From Atrichornis clamosus (Eukaryota > Chordata > Aves > Passeriformes > Menuridae), in assembly GCA_013400975.1 (NCBI GenBank), contig WBMZ01010295.1, positions 42,123 through 106,122 of the forward strand: DNA of 64,000 bases. The letters run 5' to 3'. Positions 1 through 13,795 of this stretch are shown one piece after another; within the stretch, counting starts at the first letter, position 1; each line of letters opens with the position of its first letter. The notes under the pieces were generated by a model. That model did no database searches, was not told the origin of the DNA, and saw only the letters and a list, made by a program, of their open reading frames with translations. The position numbers and the translations under genes are program-made.

Positions 1-1915
<1,915 letters not shown>

Positions 1916-2187
1916 TTAAGGAAACAGAATCCAGAAGAAAATCCAGGAGCTGGAAAACATTTTCAGCCTGTCAGAACTACAGCTGGACCCTTTAGGTAGC
2001 TGGGTACCTACCAGAGCCAAAGCTCTGGTGCAGATCCTTTTAACTTTCGTTAAAGCTCTTCTTTATGAAGAGGCACAGAGAGTTGTCTGAAAAATATTAA
2101 GTACACCACTGCAGAATTTAACAAGTCCTGATGCACCAGGACGCTACCTGAAGCAGGCTACAGCTCCCCCTGATGCCCTGTGCTTAC

Positions 2188-2406
2188 CTGTGGCTCTTGT
2201 GCAGCTCAATCACTTTGTCCTCCAGCTCTTTCGTGTGGTTCGGCGCAAAGCGGAATTCGCTGATGTAGTCGCTGCCGTACTCGTCCGGGTCGTAGTCGCC
2301 GAGCTCCGACTGCACGGTGTAGGAGCCCAGCAGGGCCAGCGTGACGAACGAGCAGGGCAGCCGACCCGAAACGATGTCATCTCGCAGCTGCAAGCAGAGG
2401 TAGTAC
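2188..2406 (-). CDS. EPB41L3: EPB41L3 coding exon 6: FERM F2 lobe (residues 219-292)
   Basis: A 219-base exon, phase 2 on both sides, running from [20 protein letters not shown] to [13 protein letters not shown] and ending in a split arginine. The acceptor is GCCTTGCAG before 2406 and the donor CACAG|GTAAGC at 2187. This is the core of the acyl-CoA-binding-protein-like F2 lobe. The helix [17 protein letters not shown] and the [15 protein letters not shown] segment are hallmarks of the 4.1 family and, in 4.1R, this region contributes to p55 and calmodulin contacts. Residues [20 protein letters not shown] identify the 4.1B paralogue. The tyrosine after DPDE is cysteine in human 4.1B as I recall it. 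Confidence 0.97.
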
Positions 2407-3037
2407 CTGCAAGGCAGCACCAAGGCGGCTCAGACAGTGCTCCTCCACCGCTGCCCCCAAAGAAGTGCCACCAGAGCACTGGCAAGAGGCCTCGCTTCCA
2501 CAAGGAATTTTCAGACAGCTCCCAAGCCTAGAGTCTTTCAGGCACTTACAAGGACAATAATAATTTTTTAAAAACAATAACCAAAAAACTCCCAAAACAT
2601 CAAGCTCTTGCCTAATTTAGCAGTAAAAACACTTAATTTATCTTTATACCGCAGAATGGAGATCTCTTAATAAAATAAGTTATTTGTTTAGTGACCTAGA
2701 TGAAGAAATACCCATTAAACATACTAGATTTCTATCATAAATCACAAAGATATAAACCTACTTGACAATTATTTTCTTGAAGGCAAAAATTAAAAATCTC
2801 ATATATGGTTCATTAAAGGGTAGCTGAACTCCAAGTCATTCAAAAACCATAAGCTGTCTCTTTAGCAAACCCTTGTGCTTTCTCAAAAATACACTTAAAC
2901 AGTAAATGCTGTTAAAACCACAGAGAAACGCAGTGCAAGGGATCACCAGATACAACAGAAAGCGAAGAGCCTTTGTTTGGTGGCAAAGACAGAGTTCCCA
3001 GGGGAAATTTGAGAGTCACAAGAGGAATAAAGCAATC

Positions 3038-3057
3038 TTTTTTTTTTTTTTTTTTTT
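3038..3057. repeat. Poly-T tract
   Basis: Twenty consecutive T on the plus strand (poly-A on the gene strand). No attached retrotransposon body was recognised, so it is listed as a simple repeat. Confidence 0.9.
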
Positions 3058-3487
3058 AATCCTTTGGTCACATGTGAACTCTTGGCACGCTGTCTTTCTG
3101 TACAGTACCTACCACAGGGGACCTCTGATCTAGGCCAAAGGCTTTGTGCTACCTTAAAAGCAACAAGTAGTCCATAAAGCACTGCAGGTCAAAAATATTC
3201 AAAGGTTGTAAAATGTTGCAACAGGCTAGGGAACAGTTTGCTGATGGCACAAAAACTCATAATGGCTCAAAGTTTCTGTGCCTTACACCAAGGAGGAAAT
3301 AAGGTGAGGATTTTTTGTTGTTGTTGTGGTTGCAATCTGAATACACAACCAGAGAGCAGAGGTGTAGAGTGCAGAGCTGAGTGACTTGGAGAGCAGGGAG
3401 CTCATTCATTACCACCATATTCTCTATTCCGTGCACATCAACTGCTTGCTTTGTCAAATGACATGCAAAATTTACAAGCACACTTAT

Positions 3488-3600
3488 CTATCCTGGTTTC
3501 AGCTGGGAAAGAGTTCATCTTTTCCTAAGTAGCTGGTACAGTGCTTGCTCTGTCTTGGATTCCGTATGATGGTGAGACCATGACATCATCTCACTTCTTT
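3488..3600 (+). mobile_element. Fragment resembling an avian ERV LTR
   Basis: The stretch beginning TATCCTGGTTTCAGCTGGGA and continuing through GAGTTCATCTTTTCCTAAGT and AGCTGGTACAGTGCT resembles, from memory, the start of a long terminal repeat family abundant in songbird genomes (TATCCTGGTTTCRGCTGGGA, AGAGTTAATTTTCTTC, AGTAGCTGGT). Only about 110 bases are recognisable and no internal retroviral region, primer binding site or paired LTR is seen nearby. It is a decayed solo-LTR fragment lying inside intron 6. The family name cannot be fixed by eye. Confidence 0.55.
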
Positions 3601-3962
3601 CCTTTTGTGCTTACGATTTTACTTACAGTAGTAAAGTACACTTGTTACCATTGGCAAAAATGTGCAATGGGCATCTTTGTGAAAATTAAAATCAACTCTA
3701 AGGAATATGTATATTGAAAAAGCTGGGGTTTAGGGTTAAATTATACAAAGGACTTCATAGCTCAGAGGATAGACACTGTTCACACTGTCTTTTCTGAAAA
3801 AGCACTGTGTATTTTCCATAAGGTCATATGAGAAAGAAAGACATAATATAATATAATATATATGAATATAAACCACTTCTTTTCTTGGATAATTAGAGTG
3901 TAAGTGCTACTAGGAATAGCTCTTAAGCCCCTTCTAAAAAAGGTATCTAACATTTAAAACAC

Positions 3963-4038
3963 CTGGTAATATCTTCAGATAGCTGGGCAGGGTCTGGAGG
4001 GTAGAATTTCACATTAAATGCAAACTGCCAAGCACCAC
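3963..4038 (-). CDS. EPB41L3: EPB41L3 coding exon 5: F1-F2 junction (residues 194-219)
   Basis: A 76-base exon that completes the split serine (A+GT) and encodes [24 protein letters not shown], ending with two bases of an arginine codon (phase 2). The acceptor is TTCTTTTCCAG before 4038 and the donor ACCAG|GTGTTT at 3962, a weaker donor than the others in this gene. The segment is the last F1 strand ([11 protein letters not shown]) and the start of the first F2 helix (LSEDITR), where the family has the invariant PPDP turn. Human 4.1B, as I recall it, reads WHFSF where this reads WQFAF, a conservative change. Confidence 0.95.
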
Positions 4039-6766
4039 CTGGAAAAGAACACAGATTGACTGAAAGTACACTGTAAGTGCAAACAGAGATGTTCATGCTG
4101 TTCAATCACCAGCAGATTAAAGACATCCCATCCAAGCAAGTCATAAGGACAGGTTTTACCATATTTTTCCCACATGTGGTACTGAAGATTCTGTATTAGA
4201 CCAGATTTTACAGCTCTTTTCTTATTCAGTAAGATTTCTGCTGAAGCAAGGACTCTAAGGGAGCAGTAATTTATTACTAATACTAAATAAACCCCTCAGC
4301 CTGAAAACATGGTTTATTGAAAGCAACCACCACATAGTGTGTACAAGCTTTAAAAACGAATAACCCAAAACACAGAGGTGCTGGAAACACCACAAGCCAG
4401 AGTATGAATGGGGTCTGGAGCAGGGTGATGTGCTGAGGTCTAGCTGCTCAAACCAGCTCATATCATTCTCTCAAGAGTGCTGCCTCAGCAGACAAAAATT
4501 GTGCAGACAAAACTGCAATGACAAACACAGAGAGTATGACTGAAAAAAGTGCATAGCACTAGGGAGTTCCTATTTACTTATTTCCCTAAGTTTAGCTGAC
4601 CTATGGGACGGATACCGGCTTGTGTCGCCAAAGTTGATAAAATTATTTCTGAAGTGTTACCTTTAAATATTGTAAAGAAATAATATCAAGATTTTAAAAA
4701 AGAGTTGAATGTGGTATGTAAATACAGAAGCTATTTTGAAAAAAGAGTCAGGTTATACTAGCACATGACTCGAATGGAAATGAAAAGCAGTAACAAAACA
4801 CTAAACCACACTGTTCTTACAAGCAACAAGGAAATTTCATCCCATGCAAAGCCCCATCTACTTTGGTCATCCACACATCTGAGAAAACAGGCTAAAATGT
4901 TCAAGGGGAGGTTGGACAGAGCTCTGAGCAACTTGGTCCAGTGGGAGGTGTGCCTGCCCATGGCAGGGCTTGAAACTAGGTGATGTTTAAGGACGCATCC
5001 CATCCAAACCAGTCTATGATACTGTGAATGTACAAGAACAGTTTTGACATTTACCATCAGGACTTCAGCTCTTGGTAAGACTTTTAGAGTCCTTAATTTT
5101 AAAAATCTTTCAGTTTTCCTGGGCCATAAAAACTTGTCAAAGGAAGATCTGGCTGGCTGCAAGGATGGGACATGGTCCCACCAAGGAGCAGACCAGCCCC
5201 AAGGTGGGAATGTGGCCAGAGGGTGACACCTGGTCCCACAACAGAGGGAAAAGGCCATGGCCCGTAAACCTATTCCTTGGCACACACATAATAAACCAAA
5301 CCTATGGTGAAGCCTGTCATAATAGCAGAGATGGTTAAGATACCAGAGTAAGAGGTTTTCACCCCAGGGGTTGGAATAAAACCTAACTCTGTGCAAGTTA
5401 GTGGGTTATAACTAATGGGGTGCAAGGGTCACACACACACTCCCCTTTTTCAACCACTGGGATAAAATCCCAGCAGTGTGGTCTGAGTGCTGTACAACTC
5501 AACCGACATTTAGCAGGACTCTATATGTGTTTTGGAAAGCATTATGGGTAACAGCACTACTTTTCCACTGTTGGCCTGTTCCAAACTTCTGGGGTGAATT
5601 GTACAGAGAAAGCAAATTACTGCTGTCATTTTCTGCAAAAATAACTGTCCACTGCCTCAAGTCCAGGATGAGACTCTTCTGCCCTGGTTAATCTCCTGCT
5701 GTCACAACCCTTCACTGTCTATTTCATGTCTTGGGTACATATTAAAAGCATTTCAAATCTGCGGTGGGGAGCTGAGCTGTTTTACTTGCATTGACCATCA
5801 GTGTAACCTGACTCATCAAGGTCTAAAGCACCTTCCTCTCCAGACCCATCTCCTCACAAGATTTCAAAAAGGCGTAATTTCATTACTTTGTACTGCAGAT
5901 CACTTACTTGTAACAAAAATAATAATGGAGGGAAGGCAAGGTTGCTGCTAGTAAGTAGGGAAATTCTCCTGCCAATGTAAATTAACACTTTGAATCTTGG
6001 AGAGGCAAGAGATTCATTTGTCAGGCCTGACCCCACAAATGTGAACTACCAGATATATTTGTTTGTCAAGGCACAAGTGCTAGAAGAGGTCATTTACAAA
6101 ATGTGCAAAGAAAAAAAATTACTGAGGTTTTCCTGCCCACAGAAGCCATACACACAAAAATTTTGTCAATTTTTAAAAGTGAGGGGAAGTAAAAAAACGC
6201 AGGTCAAATTTTGAGCCCAGCAGTCTTCATAAGGTTTTCCTTTGAGGGGTTTTTGAATTTCTAGTGTAGCAGATGCCTAGTTTTAGCAATCGAGCTTTTT
6301 AAAAGAGTCACGTGAATCAGAAAATTGTTTCTCTGTGAGCTGAAGGGTCATTTTAAGATCAAAGATCAAGCTTGTGAAATGCCGAAAGGAAAGACATTTT
6401 AGATAGAGCACCACCTTTGAACCAGTGAAATATTTCAGCATGGGGCATGAGCAGTGTTTCTGGATATGATATAAATATCAGCAATGCAAGAAGTAATTCA
6501 TATACATGGCCTGGTCCCTAAGGTTACATCGCTTAATGTCAAACTTCAGGATTTTGCATCTCTGCAAATGTCAAGTTGTTTTCAGCAATGCAAGTTCATG
6601 TGTTACAAGCATCAGTAATGGCTCACAATCATTACAGGGTAAAATATCTAAAAGATGCAGATATTTCCTTTGCTAAAGACTTGGGACAGGATGCAAAAGA
6701 TGGCTGTGGATTAGACTTTGTTCTCACAGGGAGACATGTAGAAGGGGGCAACGATAACAAACTTAC
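4039..6766 (-). other. EPB41L3: EPB41L3 intron 5
   Basis: Intron between coding exons 4 and 5. Apart from a CR1 3' fragment at 4891-5030, no feature was recognised. The minus-strand open frame 4758-5396 crosses the CR1 copy antisense and is not a gene. Confidence 0.8.
4891..5030 (+). mobile_element. CR1 LINE 3'-end fragment
   Basis: A typical 5'-truncated CR1 tail: GTTCAAGGGGAGGTTGGACA, GAGCTCTGAGCAACTTGGTC, AGTGGGAGGTGTGCCTGCCC and ATGGCAGGGCTTGAAACTAG, ending in the degenerate 8-mer tail (CTATGATACTGTGAA). Orientation is plus, opposite to the gene. It is diverged and inactive. Confidence 0.9.
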
Positions 6767-6809
6767 TTCGGATCTGCTTCTTGATTTCCTTGGCAGGGTC
6801 CAACCAATT
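6767..6809 (-). CDS. EPB41L3: EPB41L3 coding exon 4: FERM F1 lobe, 43-base exon (residues 180-194)
   Basis: A very short exon encoding NWLDPAKEIKKQIR plus the first base of the next serine codon. It enters in phase 0 and leaves in phase 1. The acceptor is TTTCTTTGCAG before 6809 and the donor is the full consensus GTAAGT at 6766. NWLDP.K.I..Q is the invariant end of the F1 lobe in 4.1 proteins, where W and L pack the ubiquitin-like core. At 43 bases it is below the size that open-frame scans report, and it was found by extending the family alignment between exons 3 and 5. The exon size agrees with what I recall for other 4.1 genes. Confidence 0.96.
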
Positions 6810-9057
6810 CTGCAAAGAAAATGTTTCCTTTTTTCAATTTGAATTAGAAAACACAATAAACATTATTTTTAAAACAGTGCTATGAGTCAAGGCTAGAACG
6901 TATGAAGATCTGCCACCCCTTTCTCCTTGAAGCAGCAGCAGACAGGGTTAACACCAATTTTCAAGATGTGGCCCTGGGTAGAAGCGGGATTTTTATTAAC
7001 CTTCCCAGACTTTAAGGGGGTGAATGGTAAGAAATAAAAGAGTAAAAAATTAGGAATTGGTAAAATGAACCCACAGAAATCTTTTTGCAGAGTATATTCT
7101 GGGAAAACTAAATTTCTACAAGCTTGTTACAGAGTTTTTTTTGTTTGGCTGACTTTTTTCTCTAATCCTGGAAAGGCTGAAAAGACTTGCTAGAGGACAA
7201 GCAAGTGCAGAGTAGGGCACTACCCCACCTGCAGTGCAGTGTGGGCAGGAGGGGCTCTGCAGGGAAAACCAGAGGCAGAATCACTGCACCTCCGCCCCCA
7301 TCCACACCACACAGAACCCAGTGACTGTGCAAGACAAAACCCCTGCTGAGGAGGTGGGGAATCATCACAGTGATGTGTTAGTACTCCATGGATGCCAAGG
7401 AACAGATGAAATTCTCTGGAGGAGGCACACAGCATCTCGGGGTCTCAGTGACGCTGCTGCCTTGACCTCTAACAGAATCAAATTAATATCTGAAATGCGT
7501 CACAGCCCAGAACAAAAAGTTCGCCTCCCCCAGGAAAGTTCCACTTTCTCCAAAGAAAGATAAACAAATGTATCAGAGAAACAATAAAACACTAAAGAAA
7601 TATCAAACAAGCAGAACACAACCATCCCTCCCCAACAAAAACAACCAGTTTGCAGCTGTCCAAACCTGGTCTGTGGTGCAAAACATGAGCCTGAAGAACT
7701 CCAGCTATTGCTGAGCAAAAAAGCACACTATGCACCGAGAAATTAAAGATGCATTAGCATTTCTGTTTACAAAGATGACATGTGATGTGGGCATATATGT
7801 TGTCTGCCTGAAAGTTATGTGCCAGAGGATGGAGGTGAATTGCTAAGTACTTTGACATGAAAAATATGCATGTTACTGATCAGTAAATGTGGTGGCAGGC
7901 AGTTATTCTTGTAACTGTTTAGCCCTGTAAAGTAACTGGTGACCTATAAATGTTTAGTGCTTCTGAACCACGTGGTAATAATGAATCCATTCTTTTCTTT
8001 CCAGTACAGAAAGAACACCTATCTGGAAATGCACTTAGACTAACTTTCAAAACTCAAAACTAAGCATATGCTAATGTGGTATCTTGCACTGGCATGGACT
8101 TAGCATCTGCTTAAGTGATTTTCTGAATCATAAATAAAGAAGTGTGCAAAGAAGGGAAAAAAGAAACAAAAAGACTGATTTATTTCATATCATATATAAC
8201 TGAAACAAACGGAAGCCTAGAAAATACAACCATTGTTCCCACAGACATAAACAGCTAGAAGAGTAGTAAAGCTCCAGCCCCACCAGGGAAGACCTTTCAG
8301 GCCATACAAAGTACAAAATACCTTCACCTGGTGAGCCCTGCTGAGCTACTGCACATACTGCTAGGAAGATTTGTATTGGTTTCTGTCAAAATATTTATCT
8401 TAAAATGCCAAAATAACACAATGTATTTTATTTCATACTCTCTTTCACCATAACATGTACCAAACAATATATATATATGTATCACCTGCACATTGGATCA
8501 TCTTTGACACTTGTAATACACACCTTATTTCGTGCTAAAGCTGGGCTGCAGAACAGCAGAATATGACTCACTATTGCTACCAACTGAAGACTGATGTCTT
8601 TAGTCAAATCAACAATAATGCTAAGATAAAGCCAAGACTTAGAGACTTCCTTTACCTTAGCAGTTAGCATGAGCAGTCAATCATCTCCTGCCTATCTGTG
8701 TCCTAACCACAGTATTACAAAACCATATTTTAGTATTATATATTTTCCAGTGTATCTATGAGTGTAAATCTGACTTTCATCTATGACAGTAAATGAATAA
8801 ATCATACTAGAAAGAGAATCAGCTATATCATTAATTTCCTCCAGGTCATAAATAGCTGAAGCCAGGAGGAAGGCAGGGAAACACAGGAGATGCTCTTGAG
8901 AAGCAGAGTCACAAAAAACAATAATTCAAACTATGTCTGTGGATCTTGGCAAGGAAGATAAAACCAGATTCTGAATTGTTTGCAACTGTCTGAGGAGTGT
9001 CTCAGGGAGTTCTGATGTTCACATGTCAAAAAGGCCAGCTGCAGTTTTTTGGGTTAC
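6810..9057 (-). other. EPB41L3: EPB41L3 intron 4
   Basis: Intron between coding exons 3 and 4. It contains a short AT dinucleotide run (8467-8479) and nothing else recognised. Confidence 0.75.
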
Positions 9058-9162
9058 CTTTTGGTTTTCTGTGTCTCTGTACGTTAGCCCGAAGTAGTCT
9101 TTTTCCAAAAGGTTCAGATGCTCGCACACTTTGTCGAATAGCACTTGGCCTCTGGAACGTTT
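9058..9162 (-). CDS. EPB41L3: EPB41L3 coding exon 3: FERM F1 lobe (residues 145-179)
   Basis: A 105-base exon of 35 codons, phase 0 on both sides, running from [20 protein letters not shown] to [11 protein letters not shown]. The acceptor is TTTCCCACAG before 9162 and the donor AAG|GTAACC at 9057. This is the F1 helix and following strand: [20 protein letters not shown] is the classic 4.1/ezrin F1 signature, where the family always has the hydrophobic helix followed by (D/E)YFGL. No residue looks damaged. It is one of the most conserved stretches of the gene and is flanked by a 19.2 kb intron upstream in the gene and a 2.2 kb intron downstream. Confidence 0.97.
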
Positions 9163-12100
9163 CTGTGGGAAATGAACAGAAAGTAAACAAAAAACCCCTT
9201 AAGTTTGCAAAATAAAGTAATGTAAGCATTAAAATAACACCTTTTCTGTCAAATCAATAACCTGAAAAAGATTCAATTCAGAGCATCCATCTTTCCAACC
9301 TATTGACCTAGAACTTCATAAGAATCTGAACGGGGCAAATCCTCTTTCCCTAAAAGCTCAAGTCTTCTTGCAGAGTTAAAAATAAGTCATTCAACTTTCA
9401 GTGAGAAGATCTCTTCTGTCTTTCAGAAGCTGCAACTTCAAGGGCATGCTAAGGTCATACCTCCACAAACCAGAGCGATTCTTTGTGTTCAAGTAGCAGC
9501 AAACAGCAATACAAAATATTCCTGGTCATGGATTACAAGAGCTGTGACCAGCGGGGGGCAATCCACTGGAGGAAAAACCAAACATGGCCATACTTTTTGC
9601 TTTGGTAACAACATGGACTGACTCCAGGACCCATTTTTGTCTAATATAAAGGGAAACATTGCACCATGTACAGAAATCACAGAAAGTGCCTAATATCTGA
9701 CTGAAAACACAGCTGGGTAAAAAAGCAGCTTTCCAGTGTCCCACTAACCTTCTTTACTGCTGACTTATTAGATGGGAAGACCTCTCACTGCCAACAGCCT
9801 GAGCCCTTAGCAGAAGCTTTGTAGTATCTCTCGTATTGGACAGTAAAAATTCACATCATCCTATTTCTCAGCGTTGTATGTGAAATTGAGAAAAAAATCT
9901 CCAAAAAACCAAACACAGACAGAAACATCCTCTTTATAACTTACACATGCCAACTTTGATATGCATTAACTATGATAAACAATTCAAAATTATTTGGGCC
10001 ACTGTTTCATCACTGCCTACTTTCCTAAGTGCGACTCAGCTAAAGGAAAAAACCTCTCCACTTCATTCCAAACACATGCACACATAAATATTTTAGTTGA
10101 TGTCAGCACTGCATTTTATCTGTAGCGTACACATGACTTGAAGCAGACTGGAAATACACTACTTGCTTCAAAGGCAATGCAGGCAGTTGACACACAAGAG
10201 GAGAGAATGCAGCCTCCAAATTTATGTGCCTGTGCTGACAGAGCTGCGCCCAGACTGAGCTGCCAGCACAGCAGCCTTGGCCAGGAGTGGGTAGTTCACA
10301 ATCCAAGCTGACACAGCTATGCCAACAAACCCATGGAGCCCAGTGCTAGCCTCAAACTATTTTAGAAATGGTAGGCAAGCCAAGAGAAAAAAATAAAAGA
10401 ACTGAGCGTTGCTGCCTAACACCCAGTGAAAACATTACAAGCAATGATAGAGGGAGTGTGCAGTGTAATCTAATTTATGTTAAATTTGGTATTTCTACTG
10501 GCATTCTGATGGTATATTGGAAAGGACACTGGAAGACATCCTTTACATTTTTATCAATGGAGAAACTGAAGCGTGGCCTAAAAAGTGGTCTCCAGCTGAG
10601 GAAAAAACATAGGCCCACAAGTGCATTACAAGTGTATTCCTGTAACTTCATTAGCTGTGCCTTCCAGCATCACTTGAGCAAACAGCTCTAGGGCCTTGTT
10701 CTGCATGTCACATGCTTTCCACCCTGTAAGTAGGAAGCATAAATATGCCCCGGCTCCTTTATAATGTCAAACAAATGTTTAGCTAATTCTTCACACCCTA
10801 ACTTGAAAATAGATAGTAGGAGGTTGGTGGTTTTATACTTGAAGCTCTGTAGAGGAACAGGCAGATAAAAAACATCTCATTACTGGTGTGTGGAGAGGAA
10901 CCAACTCAAGAACTTCAAGCCAAAATAGTCATATTTCTGCTATAAGCAAGCAATGCTGCATTTTGCCAAATTTCTTGCTTTTCTACTTGTTAACAAACTA
11001 AGTAGTTACACCGAGTGGAGAGAAACGAGGAGGTTAGCTCTAGAGGACACCAGCTTTGGAAAACACTGCCTGCACCACTGCACCATTTACATGTATTTGA
11101 ACTGTGACACTTCAATGCTCTCTTAAGAGTCACTTAAGGCCAACACAGGAGCTGTTTTATGTGGTCAATCCATGTACTTACACAGATGGCTGTTTTGAAA
11201 AATTGTAGCTAGCAGCTGCAAGGTATGGTGTTTTAACAGGGAATTACAGGAAACAGTTGTGCGGGACTGTGCTATAATAAAAACCAAACATCCAGAAAAC
11301 ACCCAATGCTCAGTATTTCTGGTTTGGCTACACATTGCAGGCAAGTGAGAGTAACTATGGCAATCTGGAATTATTTTCATGGCAATGCATCCTCCTCCTT
11401 CTCCTCCTGTATGAAGATGGCCAAGTTGTACTGAGTCATTTTCCACAAAATTCTTGCTGCATCAGGATATGGGAAAACCCTGCTGGTGGTGCAAGAGGAC
11501 ATCGGAAAAGCAACATGTAACTGACAGCCCTTCTCAGTCAGGGTTGTCTCTTCACCATCACAAGGTACAAACTGGTGATGGCTGAGGGGAAGCCTCACCG
11601 GGACCACTTCTCTTCCCACTCCACAGAAACAGTGTAAAAGCAGATGGAGCCTCACGTTGCAGCCTCACCACTGCTCTGAAAGCCTATTCCCAGGTCAGGG
11701 ATGACCTGTGGGAGCAATATTTAGAGGACTCCAGTCATCTGGAGAGTTGGGGCTGCCTGGCAATGGAGCCGCCCCTGCTGTTCTCCTAATACAAGACCAA
11801 GGGAAATCCTCGTGCACCTGCATATAGGAGCACTGCCACTTTGCACCCACGTGGCGTGACCAGGTACACTGTTTCCAAAGCATCACTGCTCAGAAACACA
11901 GTGAGGGGAAGCTATTGCATAAATTCATGGGAAATTAAGAGGTTCAGTTGGGAACATATAATTAGAGTAACTGAACAGACCTTCTGTGCCCTTGTTAATT
12001 GTTTTTATTTTACTGCATGCCCAAATAACCATGCTATTAAAGGCACGGATATCATTGCTTTGACAGGGAGAGAATGGCAGAAGGAGAGAAAGGACAACTT

Positions 12101-12247
12101 AGAAATTCATACAGCACCTAATCCATCCTAAACCTTTGCTTTCCGTCATTTTGAAGTGACAAGTCTAAGACGATGAAAGATTGACAGTCTGCTGGTTATT
12201 GTGGATCACAAGTGAATGCCAAAAATGCCAATCAATTCTCAGCAGTC

Positions 12248-12276
12248 AAAAAAAAAAAGTGTATTAAAAAAAAAAA
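12248..12276. repeat. Two close poly-A tracts
   Basis: Runs of A at 12248-12258 and 12266-12276 separated by GTGTATT, within an AT-rich stretch that continues to about 12430. Simple low-complexity sequence. Confidence 0.8.
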
Positions 12277-13164
12277 TTTAAAAATAAGCTTTATGCTATA
12301 AAATACTGGCTTTGTAAATGAAAAGTTTATCTGAAAGGTAAATATGGCAAGAATCTCCACTAGAAAAATTCTTAGATATTTTTCAGATGTGAATGGGATG
12401 AAATGAAATATGCAAATGTGAAAAAAGACACTTTGCTTAAGCTCAGGGAAATCAAGTAAACAGAAGAAATACAACATACAGATTAAGCAGTATCAATGAA
12501 CACAAAGGTCTCGGAGCAGAAATGTTATGTTTTTACACAGCCTCATCCCTGCAGCTTTATAAAGGCCAGGGCTCTCTCTTGAAGCTAGAATAGGAATAAA
12601 CAGCCTTGTGGTGAAGTTCCCAGTGAACAGAACCAGCAGCAGCAAACTTGGCAAACCTGTGCCTGCCAGCAATTCTCACACACAAGGGAAAGGAGACGCA
12701 GCCTCTCTTCTCACCAGCTTCTCCTCAGTTTTGAAGCTGAGTTTCTCCCTCCTTGGGAAGGTGAAGGCCTCAAAAGGCTCTCCTGTCCCCTAGTTGGCTT
12801 CTCCAGAAACAGTCCATGCTCAAGCCTTTCTACATCAGCTTCATCAGCCCATATGCCTCCATCACACCCCCATCCCCTTACAAGATCACCAGAACAAGGT
12901 AGCATGTTGTGTTAACACAGACAGAGGAGCTCAAAAATTAAAGTACTTCCACCCTAGCTCTGCCTGGATAACAAGATTATTACAGAGTCAATTATCCTCA
13001 TTGACAAACATTTGGGTACGATGTTTGGTATTTCTTAATGCAGAAAAATACTAAGAAAATTTTCCTTTATTATGATTAAACCCATAAGCTGTAAAGTACT
13101 TATAGAAAACAAACCTTTTAAAACCACAAACCTTTGTTATCACTTCAGCCACAAAATACGTACT

Positions 13165-13795
13165 GCATGCTAATCACAGAGCCACAGATTGGCTGAGGCA
13201 GGTGGGCACCTCTGGAGATTGCCTAGTCTACCCTCCCTTCTCAAGAAGCACATTGCTCAGGATCATATCCACTCAAGTTTTTAATATCTCCATGGATGGA
13301 GACTCCACAGCCTGTGGGGGAAACCTGTGTCACCCTCACAGTAATTTTTTTTTTCTTCTATTTAAGTGGAAATTCTTGTCTTTCACTTTGTGCCCCTTGT
13401 GTCTTGTTCTGATAAATGGGTACCACTGAGCACATTCTGCCTCTGTCTTCTTTACTCCTTACATCAGATATTGATACACATTTCTAAGATCCCCCCGAGC
13501 ATTCTCTTCTCCAGGCTGGACGGTTTCAGCTCTCAGCCTTTCCTCATAAAATTTGGGGCCTTCATCATATCTCTGGCCCTTTCCTGGACTCTGTCCGGTA
13601 TGTTCATGTCTCCCTTGTACTGGGGAGCCCAGAACCCCACTCAGCTCTTCCGGACTGAGCAGAGGGGAAGGATCACCTCCCCTGACCTGCTGGTAACATG
13701 GCCCAGGATGGCAATGGCTTTCTGTGCTGCCATGGCACATTGTTGACTTTTGTTCACCTTTTTGCCCATCAGGACCCTCGAATAATAAAAATCCC
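13165..13795 (-). mobile_element. CR1 LINE fragment, antisense, 3'UTR and adjoining region
   Basis: Begins with a decayed tail on the minus strand (AATCACAGAGCCACAGATTGG) and continues with GGGCACCTCTGGAGATTGCC, then TCCATGGATGGAGACTCCAC, TTCTCTTCCAGGCTGGACGG-type sequence (seen as CTTCTCCAGGCTGGACGG), GGGGAGCCCAGAACCCCACT and CAGGACCCTC. These are the standard order of CR1 3' sequence read in reverse complement. The copy is about 630 bases, diverged, with a T-rich interruption near 13346-13355. Open frames here (for example 13366-13746) are CR1 by-products. Confidence 0.88.

Larger units (their letters stand above)
2407..3962 (-). other. EPB41L3: EPB41L3 intron 6
   Basis: Intron between coding exons 5 and 6. 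It contains a 20-base T tract (3038-3057), an LTR-like fragment (3488-3600) and a short ATAAT repeat (3843-3862). Nothing else was recognised. The neighbouring 304-base intron 7 (1884-2187) holds nothing recognisable. Confidence 0.8.

Noticed and set aside
4758..5396. 212-residue minus-strand open frame
   Set aside because: Part of it is the antisense of a CR1 tail and the rest has no recognisable domain or splice context.
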